Assembly (NCBI RefSeq): GCF_026151205.1
Contig: NC_087076.1
Coordinates: 22,996,828 to 23,060,827 of the forward strand
Length of the DNA: 64,000 nucleotides
From: Bolinopsis microptera
Taxonomy: Eukaryota > Ctenophora > Tentaculata > Lobata > Bolinopsidae
Direction: 5' to 3'
In this document: positions 24,601 to 36,600 of the stretch, piece by piece
Layout of the letters: each line of letters begins with the position of its first letter
How positions within the stretch are numbered: the first letter of the stretch is position 1
Position numbers and translations under genes: made by a program
Notes under the pieces: generated by a model
Database searches by the model: none
What the model was told of the DNA's origin: nothing
Seen by the model: only the letters and a program-made list of their open reading frames with translations

Positions 24601-27600
24601 TACGCTAATAAGTGTCTGAATAACAAGATGTTAGGCTTGTGATGAAGATTAGTTTCTCTTGCTCTGATGTGCCGAGAATAATACCCTAATATCAGGTGTA
24701 ATATCAGTGCTGATGCATCCGGGAGCATGCTGCACGTGCTGCTTGAAATCTGCATTACAATGTACCCCACTACACGTGCAATGTACCCCACTACACGTGC
24801 AATGTACCCCACTACACGCGCACGTGCTGGGTAGTTGTGCGCATGCTCACGCAGTACACTAGCTGTAGTGTACGTCTAATGTACTGTGTACCAGTCCCTA
24901 GTCTCTGATCTATATATACCCTCTCTTGTCCAGGTTAATGATAATTAATGATACACCCGTATCCAATGTTGATTATTATTGTACTCCCATGAGATGGGTT
25001 CTCTAACTTTAGGCTTACTTCGTAGTTAACAGCATCATTCCGCCGCCTTCCATCTCCAAATCATTCCGCCTCCATTTTCTAATTTTTCAACATGATTCCA
25101 ACTCGTTAGATGCCGATTTTCTTTATTCAGCTTGATTCCGTCAGGCGAGATGTCTGTTTTTCCTCCCTGTTGTTAATTGTGTATGTTACTTGTGTATGTC
25201 GTTGAAGTCGTCAGTTTCGTTCTCTTTCAATGTGTCGTTATGTCAGCTATCTTGTTATGACGCTCTCTTGATAAGAATAACAGTTCACGTGCATACTATA
25301 GTGACCGGACAATGTATTCATACTCAGTCACTACATACCTAATTTCCTTGTTTTTACTGGTCTCTTCTTTCACGTGATATCAGTAATCAGTATTGTAATG
25401 ATAGCTTTAGATGACTCACAAAGGGCTGCCCTACTTGACATGCACTCTACAGAATAAAATCAATACTAATAATGATAGTGCTAGTTATCTGAGTTATATG
25501 ATTGCTATCTAATGTGAATCAGACTGTGATATAACTGACATGTGTGATACTAGTAGCAGTAGTAGTAGAATAGAAGGGTGAGCCAGACACGAGACCGTCA
25601 TAACGTCAAGAGACCGTCATATACTATTCATTTACTCAAACCCGCGTGACTGATTATAATAGCTGATATATTGTTATCACTTCAGTGCTGTGTTATTGTC
25701 CTATAGTTTGATAGCTATTCAGTAGGAGCGATGTTTTAATTGCCAATTACGTCGCTATTTGTGCTTCTTGGGCTCTATTGTGATGATAACGTCGCTTATT
25801 GTCTCTATTGTGACTTGTCCTTGTAAAAAAGGTAAGGAATGTTGTAATGAGGAATTTTATGACCTGGCTAATTGATCCTTATCAGACTCACGTGATATGA
25901 CGAATTGTGCCTTATAAAAGTATTTACTCGATGAAACGGTTGTTAATGTCTATAAAAACATTTATGAAGGAGCAGTCCACTATATTTTCCACTCATTTTC
26001 TTTGCTAATCGATTAAATTTATGTTACAACCAGTCCAGATACATTTGATGATGAGTATACTAATGCTTCACTTATCAGTGCTGTAACTGCGTTTGTGCTG
26101 TAATTGTATCAGTATGTGATTTTGTATTCTTGTGTAAATTTGTAACGATCCCGTAATATGTGATCTTGTTAGAGTCAGTACCTATTCCATCAGTACCATT
26201 TTTATATTCACGCTGATTTACTGATTATCACTGAATCCTGGAATCTCTGGCAGCAATGTTTGGAGGCTCCAATATAATAATAATGCAGTTATAGTGAAGT
26301 TATACTCGATTGTAAGCGCTCGTTGTTGCAGTGCTTTTGTTGCACATACAATCCCATAATGAACAGTGCTCACGACTGTTACAATGCTACAATGCGTCTA
26401 CAATTTGTAGTAGTAGCTAGTTTAACTCTTCTGACGCCTGTTATAAAACGATTTACAGGCACATGAAATAGCCCGCTTGCTCACGAAATAACCGGGTCTC
26501 CTACTCTCCTACCCAAATAAGTAATAACCGGTCTGCCCTTTCTATTTTTGTATATTGTCTCGTTACATTCGCATTGTGTTGATCTGCCTTTTGTTTTGTT
26601 ACCACGCCAAGGTATTAATATCCAGACAGACCATCACACGGCACCTTGTCTCAGAGACCATGACAAGTAATCCAAACAAAGCACTGGAAGATCTGACGAG
26701 CAGTAGCGATGATACTCCTCAAGCGTCTCCTCTACCCTTGTTGCGTAGCAACAGCGTTAGATCTGAAGGGTCCCTGCGGCAGGAATCTAGTCGTGCTGCA
26801 AGTGTGAGGGCCGCCCCAGTGAGGAGTGGGAGTTTACCAGCGGCGGAAGTGAGACAGAAGGAGGAGATCAGTGAGGCCGAGGGGGTAGAGGAGGAGGAGG
26901 AGAGGGTGACAGACAGCGAGATTAACGGCCAGGTAAATATGTGGTTAATAACGTAATTATGCTCATTAAAATTATAATCTTTATTTATTCAATAAATTTA
27001 CATGATAACAAATGGATATCCACAACTCTGTGGCAAACAGCAACTGTTGTGCCTCAAGCAGCAGTAATAAAACTACTACTTAGGATGTATATTAATAGTC
27101 TGGCATTATTTTACCGGCCCCCCATTCAGTCACATACCTGCTCCATTTACAGGGTCACTCTTGAGTTTGCTGGGTATTTGGTCTAGTTTAACACCGTGTG
27201 TGAACCTTGTAATACCTTCTATAAACCGTTGTAATACCTTGTGATAGTCTAGCAAATTAAAAATCTTTTTTCTTTCGTTACATAGGTACGTTCATTGAGT
27301 TTTGGGCGATTGTTTTTCATTTCATTGTTAAAGTATGGAAAGTGGACAATGGACATTGCGTATACAGTGCGTACATCTGCAGCCTTTCTCTCTATTTATT
27401 GTCAAAAAATACTGCAGTTATCGGTGAGAATTATATATTAAGATAAAAATAGACGATCTCTGCATTTTAGCCCCTGTGTAAATCGAGCACGTACGTTCTT
27501 TAAAGAGGTTTCTAATATAACGAGATAGTAGAAGTGACGTCATGATGTGTTTAATTAAAACCTAATTAACTACATTTACACATTACAGTTAATTACTTTT

Positions 27601-30600
27601 GTTTTTGCGGCTGGCACGGGACAATCAATACATGATGTTTAGTTAGTGGCGTTAATTTCCTTGCGGCGAGGGCTGAAAGCTTTCTTTTCAGTTGTGGTGA
27701 TCAAAATTGTACCTTGTTGAACTAATTTCATAGTGCAATAATCTACGCGATCAAACACCATGACCTTTCGCTTGAACTATAATCTCCAAAAGCTATTGCA
27801 GGTTAGTTCGGCCTCAACAATTATTTACGTGATTTTGTTGCGTGCCTTTTGTCTCCTACTGACTAAATGGTTTGAGAGGGCGTGTAAGCCTTATATGGTA
27901 ATGTAACTATAGCAACAATACCTTATATAGTAGGGAAACGTGGGGGTGCTGGGTTAACGATCACTCTTTGATCATATCTTTGTATCTTTGCGATTTAAAT
28001 TCATTTACTTACGAACTATTTCTGTATCAGATAAATATGACCTGTGTTTTAATCTTACTTTTTGTATTTAATTGGAACTTTCCGTTGCTAAACTTTTCTA
28101 CGAGTCACTTTTAAGTTAAGTCATCCATTAATTACCCTATTTAATACGTACCTTTTAAAATTTCGAACAGGTTGTTAGGTGCACTTTGCTTGTCTTTTTA
28201 GGGTGAAATAATTTATATTTCATAACTTTCAACTGGATTTTTCATTAGGGCATTCATTCCACCTGGAAAACCCCAGAGGCAGGCATCTTCATGTTATCGT
28301 TTTGTGGGCCACCTATGTTCAGCCTCTCTTCAGAAATAGTCATGTGTGAATACTGATAATGATAATCACTAATCACCTCACCAAATAGTCATGTGTGAAT
28401 ACTGATAATGATAATCACTAATCACCTCACCAAATAGTCATGTGTGAATACTGATAATGATAATCACTAATCACCTCACCAAATAGTCATGTGTGAATAC
28501 TGATAATGATAATCACTAATCACCTCACCAAATAGTCATGTGTGAATACCGATAATGCTAATCACTAATCACCTCACCAAATAGTCATGTGTGAATACTG
28601 ATAATGATAATCACTAATCACCTCACCAAATAGTCATGTGTGAATACTGATAATGATAATAGTCATGTGTGAATACTGATAATGATAATCACTAATCACC
28701 TCACCAAATAGTCATGTGTGAATACTGATAATGATAATAGTCATGTGTGAATACTGATAATGATAATCACTAATCACCTCACCAAATAGTCATGTGTGAA
28801 TACTGATAATGATAATAGTCATGTGTGAATACTGATAATGATAATCACTAATTACCTCACCAAATAGTCATGTGTGAATACTGATAATGATAATAGTCAT
28901 GTGTGAATACTGATAATGATAATCACTAATCACCTCACCAAATAGTCATGTGTGAATACTGATAATGATAATCACTAATCACCTCACCAAATAGTCATGT
29001 GTGAATACTGATAATGATAATAGTCATGTGTGAATACTGATAATGATAATCACTAATCACCTCACCAAATAGTCATGTGTGAATACTGATAATGATAATA
29101 GTCATGTGTGAATACTGATAATGCTAATCACTAATCACCTCACCAAATAGTCATGTGTGAATACTGATAATGATAATAGTCATGTGTGAATACTGATAAT
29201 GATAATCACTAATCACCTCACCAAATAGATAATGATAATCACTAATCACCTCACCAAATAGTCATGTGTGAATACTGATAATGATAATAGTCATGTGTGA
29301 ATACTGATAATGCTAATCACTAATCACCTCACCAAATAGTCATGTGTGAATACTGATAATGATAATAGTCATGTGTGAATACTGATAATGATAATCACTA
29401 ATCACCTCACCAAATAGTCATGTGTGAATACTGATAATGATAATAGTCATGTGTGAATACTGATAATGATAATCACTAATCACCTCACCAAATAGTCATG
29501 TGTGAATACTGATAATGATAATAGTCATGTGTGAATACTGATAATGATAATCACTAATCACCTCACCAAATTCGACGTGGGCAGAGTGGCAAGGCACTAT
29601 ACTATGTAACTGAGTGGAGTTGGGTTAAAAACATATAAGAGATACGATGATTTAACTTGTAGAAGCTTTCAATAAACATGTGTTAATCGTCGTCAGCTGA
29701 ATGTGATGTGGTGGACAATGCTTATATGTGATTGAGTGGTGTCAGGGATGGAGGGTGGGGGAGGTGTGGGTGGGAAAGTGAAAAATTACAGTACAATGTC
29801 AATAAAAATTTAGTCTTCTGTTGAGGTTGAGAAGGAAATGCCAGATGGTCTGGACTTTAAGGATTTGGCAATTTTAGGAAGAATGGGGTCCCAGAGGGAA
29901 CTACATTTGGGTGCGCGGTCTGTTCTGTTCATAGCTGGTTGTCGTATTTGTATAGCTGCGTGTTCTGTGAGGTCAAGTTGGGAGCGTGAGGTGAGGGATT
30001 TGAGGACTTCGATGTTGTTCCAGGAGATGGTGTGGCCGGTGGTCAGGGCATGATGTGCAGGAGCTGATTTGATTCTGTCTGTGGATTCGTCGATGGCGTT
30101 GTTGAGTCTGTAACATCGTTCGTGTTCTTTCATGCGGTGGACCAAGGGTCTGTAGGTCTGTCCGGCGTATTTGGAGGGGCACTGTGAGCAGGAAATTTCG
30201 TAGATGGTGTTGGGAGTGAGGTGAGTAGGGGGTGTGGTCTTCGTTTTGGTGAGGAGGTTGCGGAGGGTGGTAGCAGAGGAGTGGGTGACTTTGATGTCGT
30301 GTTGTCCGAGTATCTTGGAGATGGGTTTGGATAGGGAGGGATGGAAAGGAAGAGAAACACTAAGGGCATGTTCCCGGGTCTGTCGGTTGAATGAGGCTAG
30401 GGATTGGTGGCGAGAGGGGTTGGTGAATTTCCGTTGTACTTCGTCCATGATGGTGGTGATGCGGTGAGGAGGGAAGCCGTTCTGGAGGCAAACGTGTCGT
30501 ACTGTCTGGAGTTCGTCGTCAAGGTGTTGGGGTGAGCAGATGTTGTGGGCTCTTCTGGTCAGTGATCGGATGACTGCGTTCTTAGATGAGTTGGTGGTGC

Positions 30601-33600
30601 AGGAGGAGTACTTGGTGTAGAGGTTGGTGTGGGTGGGTTTTCTGTAGACTGATGTGGATTTGTCAGGGTGGATGAGAACGTCAAGGAAGGGTATAGTTCC
30701 GTCTGTAGAGGGATGTTCTTGGGTAAAGTTGAGGTCTTCAGTAAGGGAGTTAAGGAATGTAAGGAAGGATTCTGCGTGGTTTCTGTCTCTGAAAGATCCA
30801 AGGCCGTCGTCAACGAAATGGGAGTAAGTGTTCGGAGGGTCAGGACATGAGGATAAAGCTAAGGTCTCGATTTCAGCAAGGCGGATTTCAGCTAGTTCAA
30901 CAATGAGGGGGGATCCCATTGTACCACCTTCGTCTTGGGAGTAGAAGGAGCCGTTGAATTCAAGGTATGAGTTGTCAAGGCAAAAGTTGATAAGGGAGCC
31001 TATGGTGGTGGTGGTGACATTGGAGGGAAGACGAGAGGGGTTCTGTTCAAAGGAGGAGATGACAGTTTTGAGGGCTAGGCGCATGTCACAGGAGGTGTAC
31101 AAGGATTGGACGTCTAAGGAGGCGTGGTAGTGGAAGGAGGGATTGAGAGAGGAGTCGAAGCGATGTTTGAAGTCGGAAGAGTCTTTGAGGCGTAAGGGGT
31201 TCTGGGCTAGGGGTTTGAGGAAAGATGCGAGGACTTTGTGGAGGGCTTGGAGGGGGGTGTTGTAGAAGCTGACTACGGGACGGATAGGTGCGCCGGGTTT
31301 GTGTATCTTAGGTTGTCCGTAAAGTTGAGGCCATCTAGGATGTAGGTTGCGCATCTTGTGGTATACACTATACTATGTAGTATACTAGCTGTAGGTGGGT
31401 TAGTCCTACGAGCAAATTCCACGTGGGCCCAATATTGATGTTGCTCATTTCACAATTCACAGTCTCATGTGCGTTAATTCAATTGGAAGAAGCATGGGAT
31501 GTTGTGTTAAGGGGGCAGGGGGGGGGGGTCTTTATGAAATTTCTCTCGAAATTGATTTTATAGTTGTTTCTGATAGAGGGGAGTGATATCTACCAGATGT
31601 TTTTGGTCCCATGGAAAAAATTTGTTCCTAGCCGAAATTATTGCCGGTCAAAGGTCAGCGCTCATGTGTAATTGTATTGCGCGAGCGATTTTCAATCGCG
31701 CCCCCTGAAAATCGAGTCTAAAAATCTATCTTCTCCTACATTTTTTGAGCAATCACCTTGAAACTTTCAGGATATGTTCTAAGGACCATTTAGAAACTTC
31801 TGGTCTATCATAATTTTAAAATAGGCCTTAGAAAAGTTTTTATTCGATTTTGAAAATCTTGGACCTGAAAAAATCGTCAAAAAACGAGGCCCAAGATTTT
31901 CAAAATCGAATAAAAACTTTTCTAAGGCCTATTTTAAAATTATGATAGACCAGAAGTTTCTAAATGGTCCTTAGATCGATTTTCAGGGGGCGCGATTGAA
32001 AATCGCTCGCGCAATACAATTACACATGAGCGCTGACCTTTGACCGGCAATAATGTATCAGGGGGGGGGGGGTTAAAACATCTAGATGACGTATCATGTG
32101 AGGTCCCTTATAGTCCCTTATAGTCCCTTATAAGCTTATAGTCCCCTATAAGCTTATAGTCTACCCTACACAGACCCCTGTGTGAAATGGACAGTGTATA
32201 CAATATGGCGTGCTGTTTTGTTAATGTTCAGTGGTCGAGCTTAAGTCTATAAAATATCTCGTGAGTCATTTACGACTGACATATTTAAACGAGACTATAT
32301 GTTTTGTGTGCATGATAATCTTGTTTTGACAATAGTCTTGTTCAGAGACGAGCTTTCGTTCTTAATTTTACATTCCCTCTAATGCAATAACCGGATTCTT
32401 TGATGCCTATTGTTTAAGTGTTTGACACGAAAATTAATTTTCGAAATTCATCCAAACAGTTGTAAAATAATATCACTGTCTCACCTCTAACTTTGTTGCT
32501 TGTTAAATGATTTCTTCAGAAGATCAAAAAAGTGCTGCCCATTTTAATAATCCTGTCAATTTTGGCAGATGCCTCCAAACTTTTACCAAATATGTCCCCA
32601 TGATCTTTCTCAAAATAGTTAGGCCAGTTTTACGGCCATCAGGTTACTTGATTGGGCGAGATTTACAACTCTTCAAGTGATGCCCCTGTCATCCATCTTT
32701 CAGGTTATCAGGCTGCTCCCATATTTCGCTTAATGAGCAGTGCAGGAGCAGATTGTAGGAGGCGTGTGCCCTTGTGCCGGTTTATCGTACGTTGATTGTT
32801 TTACCGACTGCCAGCTTTTCTTACATTGCCCAACTAATCCTGACCCCATCCCAACTATATCCTGAATAATGTCCTGAACAATGTCCTTAATACAATGCGT
32901 GAAAGGTCCCCATAAAATATTTGCATGGCTAAGCCGTGAGTGTACATAAACCAGAGTCCCAGAGTCCATGTTTGTGGGTAACACTTTTGTGAATCATTTA
33001 CAAATTCACAGACTATGAGCAAAATCATAATAATATTATGAACATGACCAAAAGACATATTGATAATCTTCACGATAATATAAATTTTCAGTCTGATCTT
33101 CAATAATTTATTTCTCTGGCTGAAGCTGTCCTCTGCTCTGTGTGTTGAGGCTCTCAACACGGAATACTTATACTATATACAGATTCTACTTGACACCACT
33201 TTATAGTTTAGTACTTAAGTGGTCTTATAGTTAGTACAAAGCATTAGATCAGTATTATGCCATGTAATTATGTATTATATAATATACTTGTGAATAGAGA
33301 ATATACTTACGAAACGAAGAACCTCATTTTCAATTTATGCTCCTCGTTTACCAAGTTGTTGTAATGTATCTGGTTGCTGGTGGGAATACCATAGTTACCA
33401 CTAGTTACCACTAGTTACCACTAGTTACCACTAGTTACCATAGTTACCATAGTTACCACTAGTTACCACTAGTTACCACTAGTTACCACTAGTTACCATA
33501 GTAACCCGTTCATACTGGTGGGAACTATATTTGTCATCACACTGTCACGTGTTATGACAAATATGTAGTTCACCTCTAAAGTTCAGTACTCATATCCGTA

Positions 33601-36600
33601 TGAACTTCTTATTTGGTTGAATCATTCGACAACAATCTCAACCCTACTCTTAGTCGGTCTGTCTTTTCATTAATTAACTTACACAGTTACAGTTACACGA
33701 CAACTTATCAGATTTGAGATCACAAGTGTATTTAATTTGAATCATCTTATTTCTAATTAACCTTGTTGTCTCTATCACATCAATACTACCCGTTCTCTCA
33801 GTCGGTTAATACCTCTGTCATTCTCAAATCTTGTAACATAAGTACTTCTTGAACCTGTACTTCCAACCCTAAACAGCAATGTGAACCCTAACTCTTAATC
33901 GACCTAGGCCTCGGGAACTATAATCTGGGACAAAACGTCGAAGTAACAGAAATCTCGGAAATCATATATAAATCAATAAGACTCCTTTGCAATGAATACT
34001 TTTCAGTTGTGTCTGGGTATAAATCAGAGCGCAAACTTTGATCATTATACACTATACAGTAGATATAGGTTTAGGTATCTAATAGTAGAAATATCGCATG
34101 GCTGGTACACTGGAAGCTTCTTAACCCCCAGTCGAGACGTGCTCATTATTCTCATTGCTCCTACAGAAATATTACTGTTCAATATTAATATTAAACAACC
34201 TACTGCTCTGCTTTTAGAAATGAACAGTTTATTTCCGCATTCTTTTAACTCTGTCATCGGGCAAACTTCCCAAGTTCCAAAAATAGTACAATTAAACTGA
34301 GTGTTAGTTGAGGTGGTATCACTCTCTTGTTCGGTGTAGTTTTGAGTAACTAGCTAGTAACTATAGTAACTAGCTGAGTAACTATAGTAACTAGCTAGTG
34401 TTAGTTGAGCTGGTATCACTCTCTTGTTCGCCGTAGTTTTGACAGACTATTGCGAATTGAGAGACTATTGCGGTCGTGACCTATTGGTAATACCTTCATT
34501 TTGTGGTGATGATGAGCTTAAGTAGCGCTCCACTCTTCAATCTTTATCCCATTAAACATTGTGTTCTGATTGGTCGTTGACCAATTTTCAATCACCAGTT
34601 CAAACGTGACAAATTTTATGGAGCATGTCATCTGCAAGTTGGGACATTGCCTGAACTGGATTTAATTACCTATTATTATTTATGCCAAATCGATATTGTG
34701 TATCGTTTCCAGTACTTTTCGTACCTCAATAATGTGAGCAGTCCATAACATCATCACAATAAGAAGTCAGTACGTTGACACTGGTACCTTTACCCTAACT
34801 TTGGCTTTACCTTAAATGGACATGTTTAATCAATTACAAATTTTAAAGGGGATGCCTTTGCCTTTAGTGCCATGAAAGTGTCATAAATCCAGCTCCGTAT
34901 TATATAGCGTTTCCCTAATCTACTATAGCGTTTCCCTAATCTACTATAAAAGTGACTTCCACTTCATTTTGCTATTGTTTCTTCTCTTATTCATCCCCTG
35001 TAAATTGTGATCGGCCGCTCTTCAGTATATCACCCTGGAATGATATACAATGAAGTGTTTTTAGTGTCAACTTGTTGTTTTTCTCTGGGCTGAGTCTTAA
35101 TTAATTGACCATTGCAGCGCAACATATGAAGTAACCAGGGTCTCGCGTTACACCCCCGCATTTAGAGAACTTCAGTGGCCTGGTTATAAACCTTCTTGTA
35201 TATAAACCCCTTATAAACCTCCGTGGTTTTGTTCCATTGTGTTGCTTGAGGGACTGATAACTTTTTCTCATCACAATCTTGTTCACTTATTGTAACTAGC
35301 TATGACCAGTCTAGCTGTGAATAGTTTAATTACCTTTTCTCATCACAATCTTGTTCACTTATTGTCTAACTAACAGTCTAGTTACCTTACTTTTAAGTTT
35401 CTATAACAGCCTCGTTATCGCTTTTATGTCGTCTGTCTTGTTTTAAACCTGGTTAACCTTTTATTCTTTTGCTTTCTTCTAGTGGTGACGTCATCACCTT
35501 CTCATTGGTGACTTCGTCAGCTCCAGACGCATTGGTAACCGTGGTAACTACGACAGCGCCTCCCCCAAAAGAGTGATTACTGATCAGTAACACGATGAAC
35601 CGGAAGGACATCGTGACTGTTACAAATGATGTGGTAAAGCTACACAAGCTCATGGAACAATATGACAACTCCCCGAAAAGAAGAAAAAGACAGAGCGACT
35701 GGAGAAAACCTGGGTTGAAGCTTCTGAAGAGGACAGAAAGCAAAGAGAAGTGTTTCTACGTGTATTCAGATTCGAGTAGTAGTAGTGAGAGTAGCCTTGG
35801 GTGGGAGGAGGAGGAGGAAGAGAAAGAAAAGAAGAAGGTATTCATCAGATCCTAACTTGTTCTTATTTTACTAACTTATTTTCGCTATATTAATACTCTC
35901 CATACCCTGTCCTTTTACTCTATTCAGTTCGTTGTTCTTTGCGAAATGTTATCTGGATATTTGATGATATAAATCTTCTACATTATCAAGAAACTCGGAA
36001 ATCTGTGTAGTATCCAAGGTTCTGCAGTTCTGTGGTGTTTTGGCAGAGCTTGTAAGCCTTTCGAATGCTGACGTTTCAAAAATTCTAGTTCTTGTGGAGG
36101 ACACCTCGGACATCAAAATAATGAATAGCTCGAGGAATTTGTCTTATATCAGTGTCAGCCTTGTTCACAAAAACGTTTTTTTGTGTAGTGGGTATATCAG
36201 TGCTTTTTGAAACTGATACTGCTTTTACCACCACCAGATTAAGATGTATTGTCAATTTTTGATACAGTAGGATCAATTTCATTGGGGTTTGGAACCGTGT
36301 AAATTATAAATTGGAGAATAAACGAACCGAAAATGTCGACAGATTTATAATCGAATACAGCAGTGTCATGCTAAGTTCTCGTCCTTCATAATTTCTTCTT
36401 TTATATCAACAAAAAAGAAAAACTTGTTTAAAAATGAGAAATCTTTTTAAAACTCCCGAAAATCCTAAAAATATCCCATCGAAAATCCGTAAAACAGCCA
36501 AGAATGTACAGTGAAACTACCGGACACCGTCGAAAAAGCAAATAAAGCCGTCTTCTAACCCATCCTATTTCAGGAGGAGTTCGTATCATCACCACTGTCG

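Larger units (their letters stand above)
18642..26611. other. first large MCTP intron, mostly without features
   Basis: Noncoding apart from the arrays and the coding remnant listed separately. It carries short GTTACC-type repeats (19200-19291, 22620-22655) and a direct duplication of TCTGTTTCTATAGTAACACG at about 21,630-21,672. No RNA gene was recognised. Confidence 0.5.
29595..31379 (-). mobile_element. Penelope-like retroelement, 5'-truncated, with target duplication
   Basis: The 14-bp direct repeat CACTATACTATGTA at 29595-29608 and 31366-31379 brackets the element (body 29609-31365). It is transcribed leftward. The 3' noncoding part (29609-29809) is shared almost base for base with the second copy at 51871, which fixes the 3' boundary. 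The 5' boundary lies inside the reverse transcriptase, so this is a truncated insertion. Confidence 0.85.

Noticed and set aside
29661-29696. Hammerhead ribozyme in the Penelope-like element
   Set aside because: CTGACGA and GAAA core-like strings are present, but the strands expected to form stem I do not pair, so the call is not supported.
29838-30850. Plus-strand open frames (e.g. 29838-30053, 30234-30467)
   Set aside because: Shadows of the Penelope-like protein on the opposite strand.
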